Positions 17,856 through 26,304 of a DNA stretch of 64,000 nucleotides are shown piece after piece. Every line of letters starts with the position of its first letter. The stretch's first letter is position 1. Under the pieces are notes generated by a model. That model worked only from the letters and a program-made list of their open reading frames with translations. It searched no databases and was not told the origin of the DNA. Origin of the DNA: Bin80 sp026708685. Its GTDB lineage: Bacteria; Bacteroidota; Rhodothermia; Rhodothermales; Bin80. A program made the position numbers and the translations under genes. The stretch lies in contig OZ241742.1 in the NCBI GenBank assembly GCA_965200955.1, positions 3,348,001-3,412,000 on the forward strand, read 5' to 3'.

Positions 17856-18238
17856 TCCAAAAAAGTCCTGTTTTTGGAGATTTGTAACTTTACGACCTAA
17901 AATTCGATCAACTTTTTGGTGTCATTTCACATTTGAGGGTTAAAATCCTTCCTAAATAGGGAGGATGTGGGGTTTAGTTTTCCCCGAAATCTATCCCCAA
18001 TACCTCTGTGGCAGAGGTAACCACCGAACTCAGGATTTGTGGGACAAATCAATAGATTCAACACGAAAATCTAGAACTGAATCCCCATCAAGTCTGAACA
18101 ACCAGAACCTTACCACAAAAGGGATGTTAAGCCGGATAAGAAGAAAGGTAGGGACGGGAGCGACTCCCTGGAACGGTAAGGGGGATTATTCTCATTCATT
18201 GAGATTGGAGTCAATGGGTTTTTACACGTAGAAAACCC
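17856..18238. other. Hairpin-rich region, possible structured RNA
   Basis: Many short stems stand close together: TCCAAAAA/TTTTTGGA (17856-17878), ATCCTTCC/GGGAGGAT (17945-17966), GGGG/CCCC (17969-17985), TACCTCTG/CAGAGGTA with a 3-nt loop (18001-18019), GATTTGT/ACAAATC with a 3-nt loop (18034-18050), GATTCA/TGAATC (18055-18083), GGGAG/CTCCC (18156-18168), CATTGA/TCAATG (18197-18216) and GGGTTTT/AAAACCC (18216-18238). I do not recognise tmRNA, RNase P RNA, SRP RNA or a known riboswitch. A reading frame of 88 codons overlaps it on the plus strand but shows no family motif. Confidence 0.35.
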
Positions 18239-18343
18239 CTATTTCATATCACATCCGCCGTGACTATTGCCCGAACCTCTATCGTTCAAGGGGGTATTTT
18301 CAGTTGTGGAAATGCCTTTAATGAAAGTTTTATCTTGGAGATG

Positions 18344-18427
<84 letters not shown>

Positions 18428-18471
18428 AATATCTGTGCGAACTAATTTAGAAGCGATTTGTTCCTATAATC

Positions 18472-19287
18472 ATGGATCATTTCATGAAAATCCTTCGGCA
18501 TCATGTGCGAGATGCAGAGCATCGCTCCTATGTTCCTTATTCGGGTAAACCTCGTGCAGCTGTAATCCTGCTGTCCAACGGGGATTGGGTATGCGGTGTT
18601 CGTATCGAAAATGCCTGCTATCCACTTGTGATTCCTGCTTTGACCTCTGCGTTGGTCAGTACTATGTCCCTCGGAAGAAAAGATGTCATCGCGATTGGTG
18701 TGAGTGATCACTTTAAAGATGAAGATATGGCTTTCATACAACAATCTGTCCAACAGCCTCTTGATCAATTACAGCCCGATCTCTTGGGGCTTGACCATCA
18801 TGCCCATCATGTTGGTGAACCGCTTTCTGCATGTCAGGAGTCTTCTTCCGTCATCACCTCTCAAACAGGAATCAATCTTGCAAGACGGGCCATCCAATAC
18901 GCACATACCCCAGAGTCCGATTTCCCTGTCGGATCCATTGCCGTGACAGATGATCATCATTATTATCAAGGTGTCAACATAGAGTACCCGGATTGGACAA
19001 AGATTCTATGTGCAGAAAGAGCCGCGATTGCTTCTGCAATCAGTCATGGTGACAGGCATATTAAGAACATCTTTGTTTCAGCTCCTAAGTCACTGGAAAT
19101 CACCCCTTGTGGTGCTTGCCGGCAAGTGATTTACGAACTTGCCCCTAATGCAACGGTTTGGATGGATCGTGGAGGGGAAATGATTGACCATTTTCATGTC
19201 AAAGATCTTCTACCTGGAGGCTTCACGCTAAAACGAACGTCAGGGCAGAATGGGAGTATCATTCATCCACATCCCACTTGTAAATGA
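18472..19287 (+). CDS. cdd: Two-domain cytidine deaminase
   Basis: This 271-residue protein deaminates cytidine and deoxycytidine in pyrimidine salvage. The C-terminal domain (residues ~135-270) is catalytic: NIEYPDWTKILCAERAAIASAI carries the zinc Cys and the proton-shuttling Glu, and PCGACRQVI carries the other two zinc cysteines. The N-terminal domain (residues ~1-110) keeps the fold (YVPYSGKPRAAVILLSNG, GVRIENACYPLVIPALTSALV) but lacks the C-A-E and PCxxC residues. The arrangement is the reverse of E. coli Cdd, where the N-terminal domain is the active one. The stop overlaps the next start (ATGA), so it is coupled to the subtilase gene. Confidence 0.87.
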   Translation: MDHFMKILRHHVRDAEHRSYVPYSGKPRAAVILLSNGDWVCGVRIENACYPLVIPALTSALVSTMSLGRKDVIAIGVSDHFKDEDMAFIQQSVQQPLDQLQPDLLGLDHHAHHVGEPLSACQESSSVITSQTGINLARRAIQYAHTPESDFPVGSIAVTDDHHYYQGVNIEYPDWTKILCAERAAIASAISHGDRHIKNIFVSAPKSLEITPCGACRQVIYELAPNATVWMDRGGEMIDHFHVKDLLPGGFTLKRTSGQNGSIIHPHPTCK

Positions 19288-21008
19288 TGCGCCAACTTAT
19301 CTTATTCTTTGCCCTCTGTACCTTCTCATCTGTTCTTTATGCCCAAGATGCAAATCCTGCAGAAAAAACGAAGTACTGGATTTTTCTAACCGACAAACTG
19401 GATGCATCGGGCAAACAAACTCAGATGGAGGAATCCTATTTATCTGATCAGGCTTTATCACGGAGGACCCTCCGTGGAGAGGTAGATCGTTCATTACAAT
19501 TTCGATTGCAGGATGCACCCATTTCTCCTATCTATGAGGCCAACCTCATCTATCAGGGGATCAAGATTAAACAGCACAGCCGATGGCTCAATGCTGTTAC
19601 AGCCTATTTGAGTGAAGATCAGGTGGATCCTATTTCTACCCTTCCCTACGTAAAAGAAGTTCGTCCAGTTAAACATGTCGCTCCTCATGTAGAACCATCC
19701 ATCCCTGTTTCTCCTGTCATCCCTCAACGCGTTTCAGCAAACTGTCCTTCATCAAAATATGGAAGATCATGCACTCAACTTGATGTGGTCAATGCCATTC
19801 CCGCTATTGAAGAAGGCATTAACGGGACGGGGGTTTGGTTGGGATTTATAGATACTCACTACAACACTGACAGAAATGCACAGCCATTCAACCACCCTTC
19901 CTTGAGACATATTCCTGATTCAGGAAGGCTTATGGACGTTCGTGATTTTACGGAGCGTGACTCCTCACAACCCTGTTTATCATGGGATAATCATGGAATG
20001 GATGTTGCATCCGTCGCTGTAAGCTATTCTGAAGGTTCACTCATTGGACCGGGGCATGGTGCTACGATCTTTGGTGCTACGACAGAGTGTGTAGGATACG
20101 AGCGTAACATAGAAGAAGACAACTACGTTGCTGCGGTTGAATGGTTGGAGTCTGAGGGCGTAGATGTCATCACCGCTTCTTTAGGATACCGAGACTTTGA
20201 TGAAGGTCAGCGAAGCTATACTCCCGATGAATTAGATGGGGATACAGGGCTTACCACGATTGCACTGGATTTAGCAACTCAACGTGGTGTCGTTACCGTC
20301 AATAGTGCTGGTAACGGTGGTCCACGCCCACAAACCATTGCAACCCCTGCAGATGGCGACTCTGTCATTGCAGCGGGAGGAATTCGATCCACTCGATCTG
20401 TTTGGAGCGGCAGTAGTCGTGGACCCACTAGTGACAACCGAATTAAACCGGATGTATCTGCCATGGCATCGGGTGTCTCTGTTGCTAGCCCATCATTTTT
20501 TGGTGTCAATGGCACATCGTTTTCTGCTCCAATGATTGCTGGTATTGTCACACAGATTCTTGAAGTCAACCCAGACCTTAAACCTCGAGAAGTATGGCAT
20601 CTCCTCACTTCAACTGCCAGCCAAGCTCTTGCCCCTGATAACAATCTTGGATGGGGAATCGTGGATGCTTACTCTGCGATCAAAGCGGCACAGTCACCTG
20701 CACTCAATCGATCCAGTGATCCGCCCCTCCCATCTGGCAAACTGATGATTCATCCCCCTTACCCTAATCCATTCAACGGAGTCGTCCATTTTACGATTGA
20801 ATCCATAGAACCCGTCCAGCATGCTCGCCTTTCGATTTATGATGTGCTTGGTCGAAAGGTTGCCACCATTTACGAAGGACCTATCCAAAGCGGTGGGTTT
20901 CCAATCCAATTTGATGGTCATGGATTATCTCCCGGCGTATATGCATATAATCTGGAGTATGAAGGACGGGCCCAGTCAGGTACAATTACTCATATCGGTT
21001 ATAAGTAG
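19284..21008 (+). CDS. Subtilisin-like S8 peptidase with T9SS sorting domain
   Basis: This 574-residue secreted protease has a signal peptide (LILFFALCTFSSVLYAQ), a propeptide of about 140 residues, and a subtilase domain. The catalytic Asp is in GFIDTHYN, the His in WDNHGMDVASV, the oxyanion Asn in NSAGNGG and the Ser in NGTSFSAPMIAGI. Last comes a type A T9SS C-terminal domain (PPYPNPFNGVVHFTI, LSIYDVLGRKVATIY, LSPGVYAYNLE). The Asp motif is DTH instead of the common DTG/DSG. By family it would be exported by Sec, then T9SS, and held at the cell surface. It overlaps the cytidine deaminase gene by four bases (ATGA). Confidence 0.9.
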   Translation: MMRQLILFFALCTFSSVLYAQDANPAEKTKYWIFLTDKLDASGKQTQMEESYLSDQALSRRTLRGEVDRSLQFRLQDAPISPIYEANLIYQGIKIKQHSRWLNAVTAYLSEDQVDPISTLPYVKEVRPVKHVAPHVEPSIPVSPVIPQRVSANCPSSKYGRSCTQLDVVNAIPAIEEGINGTGVWLGFIDTHYNTDRNAQPFNHPSLRHIPDSGRLMDVRDFTERDSSQPCLSWDNHGMDVASVAVSYSEGSLIGPGHGATIFGATTECVGYERNIEEDNYVAAVEWLESEGVDVITASLGYRDFDEGQRSYTPDELDGDTGLTTIALDLATQRGVVTVNSAGNGGPRPQTIATPADGDSVIAAGGIRSTRSVWSGSSRGPTSDNRIKPDVSAMASGVSVASPSFFGVNGTSFSAPMIAGIVTQILEVNPDLKPREVWHLLTSTASQALAPDNNLGWGIVDAYSAIKAAQSPALNRSSDPPLPSGKLMIHPPYPNPFNGVVHFTIESIEPVQHARLSIYDVLGRKVATIYEGPIQSGGFPIQFDGHGLSPGVYAYNLEYEGRAQSGTITHIGYK

Positions 21009-21017
21009 TATCCATGG

Positions 21018-21118
21018 ATGCTGGGGTTGTTTTACAGTCCATTATTGTAGAGAAATAGCATTTCTCTACGACTGTTGCTGATCCAGCATTAAAGATTTGT
21101 GATGATCCGTTACAAATC
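21018..21118. other. Nested stem structure after the subtilase gene
   Basis: Three stems nest in register: ATGCTGG (21018) with CCAGCAT (21083), ACAGTC (21034) with GACTGT (21070), and GTAGAGAAA (21047) with TTTCTCTAC (21061) around a 5-nt loop. A separate hairpin, GATTTGT/ACAAATC, follows at 21094-21118. No T-run follows, so a simple intrinsic terminator is unlikely. It could be an RNA stability or regulatory element between the subtilase and the VWA gene. Confidence 0.5.
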
Positions 21119-21202
21119 ATTTCTACCCATCTACCCTTCATCAATGCCCCTATTGTCCAATCTAATCTATTTTGGGTACTTTCCATTCTATTAGGTGCGT
21201 AG

Positions 21203-23290
21203 ATGATTGAATTTGGAGTAAATGCATGGTTCCTGATCCCACTTTTCATCATCGCCGCATTGCTTACATGGATCTCCTATCGCCATACTGAGCCAAAACT
21301 GCGGGATGTCTATCAGTGGTTGTTACCCGTACTCCGAGGTCTTGCTCTCGTTCTGTTACTGACACTGCTCTTTGAACCAGTGTTTCAGCAAGACATCAAT
21401 CATACCGTTCCGCCCTTACAGGCTGTGTTGATTGATGAAAGCCAAAGTATGCCCCGCCATCATCTACCCGATGTATTACCTGAGATCAATGGTGGGGAAA
21501 CTCGTTTCTTTGGCTTTGGCGGAGGTACTCGTCCAATTGAGGATCTTTCAACGGCTACCGATACTGCACCACGAACCGATATTGCAACAGCTTTGAATGA
21601 CTTGAAAAGGTCTCTTCGTGACCAGAATCTACGCAGTGTCTTGCTGATTTCTGATGGACAGTACAATACTGGCAACAACCCCATTTATGTAGCTGGTGAT
21701 TATGGAATTCCTATTCATACACTGGCGATCGGAGATACCCTTAACAGACCAGACCTCCTCATTGCACAGGTGGCCACCAATGAAATCGGATTTGTTGGAC
21801 AGGAAATTCCTGTTGATGTGACGTTACTCTTGCAAGGGTATCCAAACGAGACCATTACCACCCGTCTCTATCTTCAAGATTCACTGATCACATCGGAGAC
21901 ATTGATCATTTCCGAGGGAGAATCAAACACTTCACTGAGCTTGACTGCTCACCAAGAAGGACTCTTTCAGTATACTGTGATGACTTCGCAGTTGCCCGAG
22001 GAGGCCTTGACCGAAAATAACTACGCCAACTTCACCGTCCGAATCCTCAGGCATCAACAAACCATAGCACTGATTGCAGCTGCACCTCATCCCGATGTCA
22101 TTACTATCCGAAACATTCTCACGCGTGATGAACACCGTGAGGTGGACAGTTATGTTCAAATGCAGTCTGGACGATTTTATGAAGGATCTTTACCGCCTTC
22201 ATTGAATCAATATGATGCACTGATCTTGGTCGGATTTCCTGGCCGTGAAGCGGACAATGCTTCCATTGAGGCCGTCGCAAAATCTGCTGAATCTGGCACC
22301 CCCATACTCTTTCTGCTCACTCGTCAAACGGATCTGGAAACATTGCGTACTCAGTTGGGAAATGTACTGCCTGCAACACCATGGGACGGCAACGCCATCT
22401 ATGATGAAGCAACCATTGAGATCACCCCAACGGGACTCAGAGATCCGTTGTTATCATTAACAAATGTATCATGGGAGAGGCTTCCTCCTTTGATTGTCAT
22501 GACGGGAAGATGGTCTGTGACACCCGACAGTCGCATCTTGGGTCATGCAAAATTTAGGGGGATTTCTACACAGCAACCACTTCTTGTCATCCGTAACAGA
22601 GTCAGCCATCGGTCTGCGGCGATTTTGGGATCGGGTACATGGAGATGGCAAAAACTCGGGAATCGCCCCTCACTGAGCCCACAAATCTGGACTCAACTCG
22701 CAGAGAATTTAATCCAGTGGTTGACGACCCCTGACGATCAACGTACGGTTCGCGTTGAACCAATGCAAACAGCGTTTGACGGAAGTGAGCCTATCCTTTT
22801 TTCGGGGCAAGTGTATGATGAAAGCCTAAACCCCGTATCGGATGCAATCGTTACAATTGAGGTTACAGCATCAGACGGTACAACCTATCCGTACACGATG
22901 ACAAATTTGGGGAGTGGAAGATTTTCACTGCGTATTGATACACTACCCGAAGATGCCTACTCCTTTACAGCACAAGCGTCAAGAATGAACGCCTCTTTGG
23001 GGGTAGACACTGGGACATTCACCGTTGGATCCATCAATATAGAGTATCTCACCACCAGTAGCAATCCAACATTGCTACGCCAGATCGCCCATCAATCTGG
23101 TGGACTCTTTTTTATAGATTCCACACTACACACACTCGCCGACCATCTTGCATCAGACAGTTCATTTACCCCCATCATTCGTACACAGATTCTTGAACAG
23201 GACCTGAAACGAACGTTATGGATCCTTGCAGTCGTCGTGCTTCTGCTGGGGCTGGAATGGATCTTACGCAAACGCAACGGGCTTGCGTGA
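21203..23290 (+). CDS. VWA-domain membrane protein
   Basis: This 695-residue protein is anchored by two N-terminal helices (WFLIPLFIIAALLTWIS; VLRGLALVLLLTLLFEP) and one C-terminal helix (TLWILAVVVLLLGLEWIL) ending in basic residues. Between them lies a von Willebrand A-like domain with a MIDAS-type DESQSM at residue ~80 and SVLLISDGQYNTG at ~150. A glutamine-amidotransferase-like region (YDALILVGFPGREADN, ~335) and an Ig-like segment (GQVYDESLNPVSDAIVTI, ~530) follow. It resembles the uncharacterised VWA proteins linked to Bat/MoxR systems in Bacteroidota, but no MoxR ATPase or BatA is beside it. Its role is unknown. It lies 195 bp after the subtilase, with a structured spacer between. Confidence 0.72.
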   Translation: MIEFGVNAWFLIPLFIIAALLTWISYRHTEPKLRDVYQWLLPVLRGLALVLLLTLLFEPVFQQDINHTVPPLQAVLIDESQSMPRHHLPDVLPEINGGETRFFGFGGGTRPIEDLSTATDTAPRTDIATALNDLKRSLRDQNLRSVLLISDGQYNTGNNPIYVAGDYGIPIHTLAIGDTLNRPDLLIAQVATNEIGFVGQEIPVDVTLLLQGYPNETITTRLYLQDSLITSETLIISEGESNTSLSLTAHQEGLFQYTVMTSQLPEEALTENNYANFTVRILRHQQTIALIAAAPHPDVITIRNILTRDEHREVDSYVQMQSGRFYEGSLPPSLNQYDALILVGFPGREADNASIEAVAKSAESGTPILFLLTRQTDLETLRTQLGNVLPATPWDGNAIYDEATIEITPTGLRDPLLSLTNVSWERLPPLIVMTGRWSVTPDSRILGHAKFRGISTQQPLLVIRNRVSHRSAAILGSGTWRWQKLGNRPSLSPQIWTQLAENLIQWLTTPDDQRTVRVEPMQTAFDGSEPILFSGQVYDESLNPVSDAIVTIEVTASDGTTYPYTMTNLGSGRFSLRIDTLPEDAYSFTAQASRMNASLGVDTGTFTVGSINIEYLTTSSNPTLLRQIAHQSGGLFFIDSTLHTLADHLASDSSFTPIIRTQILEQDLKRTLWILAVVVLLLGLEWILRKRNGLA

Positions 23291-23301
23291 TCACGATGGG
23301 T

Positions 23302-23360
23302 CCAATTCTCCGACCAACACCACCCCCATAGGAGTTCATCAGAATTGGTGCTGGCCGGAG
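23302..23360. other. Two mutually exclusive stems between convergent genes
   Basis: CCAATTCT (23302-23309) pairs with AGAATTGG (23341-23348). CTCCGACCAACACCA (23308-23322) pairs with TGGTGCTGGCCGGAG (23346-23360) at 13 of 15 positions. The arms overlap, so only one stem can form at a time. It lies between the VWA gene and the receptor gene that converges on it, where a bidirectional terminator would be expected, but there is no T-run. Confidence 0.4.
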
Positions 23361-23385
23361 TTTGAAGTTAGGATATCAGTCTAGA

Positions 23386-26088
23386 CTACTGAAAGGTAAC
23401 CTGTATCCCTAGATTGAAGGATCGCGGTAATCCGAGAAAGACCTCCGCATCATCTGCACGATTCTGTCCTGTTCCATTTCCGCGGAAGGCATTGAAACGA
23501 GAATTGTTGGTGGCATCTTGAATGTAAAAGGAATCAAATACATTAAAGACACTCGCAAAGATACGAATTTGGCTTGGGCCAAATTTTTGGGGAATCCTGT
23601 ACCCAACATTCAAATCAAAGACATTATAGGCTGGAATTTCCCACACAGACTGTCCTGCCTGTTCGCTATCGGTACGGCTGGTAGGATCAAAGTCCGCAAA
23701 GTAGTTGGAATAGCTGCGTCCAGTAAATTTAGCGTACATGCCCCTCACTGGAAAAATGCTGATGGCATAAGCAATCTGCGTCTGTGGAGCATCACCGACT
23801 TTGAGGTCTTTCACATATAGGGATACCGTTTCTTGCGTGGATGGATCGGACCGATCGGGAGTATATCTTGCGGAAACATCATCGGTATAGCTCCAATTGC
23901 CGATAGACAGTGCCAGATCCGCCCGAAGAAGTGGTAGTGGTTGATAGGCAGCTTCTGCTTCAATTCCACGATGAACTGCATTGAGACCAAGAATGTTAAT
24001 CAATCCATCATCTCCATCTTCAACGACAACGGTACGAGTGAGCGTTCTGTCATTCCATACCGTGTTGTAGAAGCTCAATGTGCCATTGAAGGTTCGGCTA
24101 GGTGATTCGTAAGAGAGTCCTGCCTCAATGGCCTGAAACTGTTCATTCTTTGGATCTGGATTTAAGACTCCGGTTATATCATTAAGTGCTCCATCAAGGA
24201 TTGGCACTTTGGAAACCAGGCCTGCATTCACAAACGCCGAAACCATTGGACTCAGCTCATACGATGCTCCTCCTTTGATCTGATAGCCTCCAATACGGTC
24301 TGTCTCCAAAGTGAAAGCCGTTCCATCGCCAGCATCACGGAAATGATCTTCATGAGAATACTTGATGGTTGAGTATCCTCCCATACCATAAGCATAAAAG
24401 GGTCCGCTTGTATATGCACCTTGAACATATCCGCCTATCCAATCAACGGTATTGGTATTGGAGTAATTAAATTTATCACCTGGTTGCAAGAGTTGTCCAT
24501 CCTCAGGCCAGAAATCGCTATCGGTTCGCCGATAACCCGATCCGCCGAGGAGATCTCTTACGGTACGATAATGTTGGATAGAGGCCGTACGCCAATCAAT
24601 CCCCGCTTCAAGGGTGAGGGATTCCGTCATATCATATCTAAGTTTGGAAATCGCCCCAATCGTCCACTGAACATTATGGCTATTTCTTAGGATTCCCCTT
24701 GATTCGCCATTTTCCGCATTCGCTGCAATGGTTGCGTCATAATCTACTCTCCTGGAAGGTCCGGTATAATTCCATTGGATCCTTCCGTGAGTCCCCGTTC
24801 CACCTCCTTTGCCTCCAGAATAATAGAGCACATTGGACCAGAGAACTTGATCGCTCAGTTGAGCAAAATAATTGAGATTTACCTGAGGCTTATGGAAGAA
24901 ATTCTCGCGTTCATTGATCTGATTGGATGAATTTCGTGTCGCAGTACCAAAGCCATTATGTTGTTGCGTTGTATAGCCCGATGAGACAGGAGATACATTC
25001 TGATTCCATGTTCTTCCCCCCTCTGGAAAGGTTTCCAGAATTTCTGAGATGGTTGATGCGTCCAATCCATCTTTTTCAAAAATTTCACGGGCAAAATCGT
25101 GATCATAGGCAGCAATATTTTGACGATAGAGATTTTGCCCATGGCGTTGAGGAGCACCCACTGCATAAAAATCAATCCTATGCTTAGAATTAATATTCCA
25201 TGCCGCTGCGGCGTAGTAAGCCCACGCATCAGTCCATGTGCCATCATAGTAGCCATTACCCGTCTTTCGCACCCCGTTGACGGTAAATGCAAAGCGATTG
25301 TTGATCAATCCAGTGGATGCGGAAATGGTTGACTTCAAAAATCCATCATTGCCAAATTCCTGCTTAGCCATCACACGGCGACGATTTTGAGCTGGATCTG
25401 TGATGATATTGAGGGTTCCACCAATGGAAGGTGTCGCCAAATTCACAGCAGATAATCCACGCTGTAATTGAATGGAGGTCGTTGCATCTCCTACACCATC
25501 CCAGTTGGACCAGTATACCCAGCCATTCTCCATATCATTGACAGGGACTCCATTAATCATGACAGCAACATTGCGCTGATTGAATCCTCGCACATTCACA
25601 CGTGCATCTCCAGCTCCCCCTCCTTGGGCTGTACTGTAGACCGATGGCGTGGTATTGAGAACCAACGGTACATCTCTGGATCCAAGTTCTCGCTCAACCT
25701 GCAATTTTTCTACATCCGAATAGGCAACGGGTGTACGACGACTCAACGCTCTTGAAGCAAAGACCTCCATGGCTTCAAGGGCCTGACTTGAAGGTTGCAA
25801 ACTGAAGTTCACCGTTGCATCATCCAGAAGTGTGACGATACGAGATTCCTCCAAGTAGCCCAAAAAAGAAACGACAATCGTATAGGTTGAAGGATCTAGT
25901 GGAGCAATCGTGTAGCCTCCATCTATATCGGTTGCAGATCCCATTGAGGTTCCATCAATAATGACGGTTGCACCTGGAAGGGGTAGACCGGTTTCCGAAT
26001 CGGTGACCACTCCCGTAATCACTCCCTGTGCATACGCAGAGGTGACCATAAAAAGTGAAATTAAGATCAAATGAATAACTCTCGTCAT
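23386..26088 (-). CDS. TonB-dependent receptor with carboxypeptidase-like domain
   Basis: This is a 900-residue outer membrane receptor. A signal peptide (HLILISLFMVTSAYAQ) is followed by a CarboxypepD_reg-like domain (GVVTDSETGLPLPGATV, residues ~25-105), a plug (VNVRGFNQRNVAVMINGVPVNDMENG, GGTLNIITDP, residues ~120-240) and a barrel. The barrel ends in FNLGIQVTFQ with a C-terminal aromatic residue. The plug signature differs from SusC, and no SusD is adjacent, so it is a CirA/FecA-type receptor of unknown substrate. It is convergent with the VWA gene and stands alone, with ~215 bp upstream before the end of mutS2. Confidence 0.9.
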   Translation of the reverse strand: MTRVIHLILISLFMVTSAYAQGVITGVVTDSETGLPLPGATVIIDGTSMGSATDIDGGYTIAPLDPSTYTIVVSFLGYLEESRIVTLLDDATVNFSLQPSSQALEAMEVFASRALSRRTPVAYSDVEKLQVERELGSRDVPLVLNTTPSVYSTAQGGGAGDARVNVRGFNQRNVAVMINGVPVNDMENGWVYWSNWDGVGDATTSIQLQRGLSAVNLATPSIGGTLNIITDPAQNRRRVMAKQEFGNDGFLKSTISASTGLINNRFAFTVNGVRKTGNGYYDGTWTDAWAYYAAAAWNINSKHRIDFYAVGAPQRHGQNLYRQNIAAYDHDFAREIFEKDGLDASTISEILETFPEGGRTWNQNVSPVSSGYTTQQHNGFGTATRNSSNQINERENFFHKPQVNLNYFAQLSDQVLWSNVLYYSGGKGGGTGTHGRIQWNYTGPSRRVDYDATIAANAENGESRGILRNSHNVQWTIGAISKLRYDMTESLTLEAGIDWRTASIQHYRTVRDLLGGSGYRRTDSDFWPEDGQLLQPGDKFNYSNTNTVDWIGGYVQGAYTSGPFYAYGMGGYSTIKYSHEDHFRDAGDGTAFTLETDRIGGYQIKGGASYELSPMVSAFVNAGLVSKVPILDGALNDITGVLNPDPKNEQFQAIEAGLSYESPSRTFNGTLSFYNTVWNDRTLTRTVVVEDGDDGLINILGLNAVHRGIEAEAAYQPLPLLRADLALSIGNWSYTDDVSARYTPDRSDPSTQETVSLYVKDLKVGDAPQTQIAYAISIFPVRGMYAKFTGRSYSNYFADFDPTSRTDSEQAGQSVWEIPAYNVFDLNVGYRIPQKFGPSQIRIFASVFNVFDSFYIQDATNNSRFNAFRGNGTGQNRADDAEVFLGLPRSFNLGIQVTFQ

Positions 26089-26304
26089 GATAAGTTGTCA
26101 AAAAGATTTGATGGTAAGAAAGTATAGTTAAACAGCCATAGACAAGACAATTGCCTCGTCAATGTTACCCCACTGTAAACAGACGTTTAAATTTGAATGT
26201 ACAAGTACTATTACACGTGGGTATACGGAACTTTAAAATATAGCAAGATTTTAGTAATTTTCCTTAATTTCGTTGCATGAAATTGGAAATAAGCGAATTT
26301 TTCT

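Noticed and set aside
17965..18231. 88-codon frame over the hairpin-rich region
   Set aside because: No recognisable domain; the inverted repeats explain the sequence at least as well. Kept as the main alternative to an RNA.
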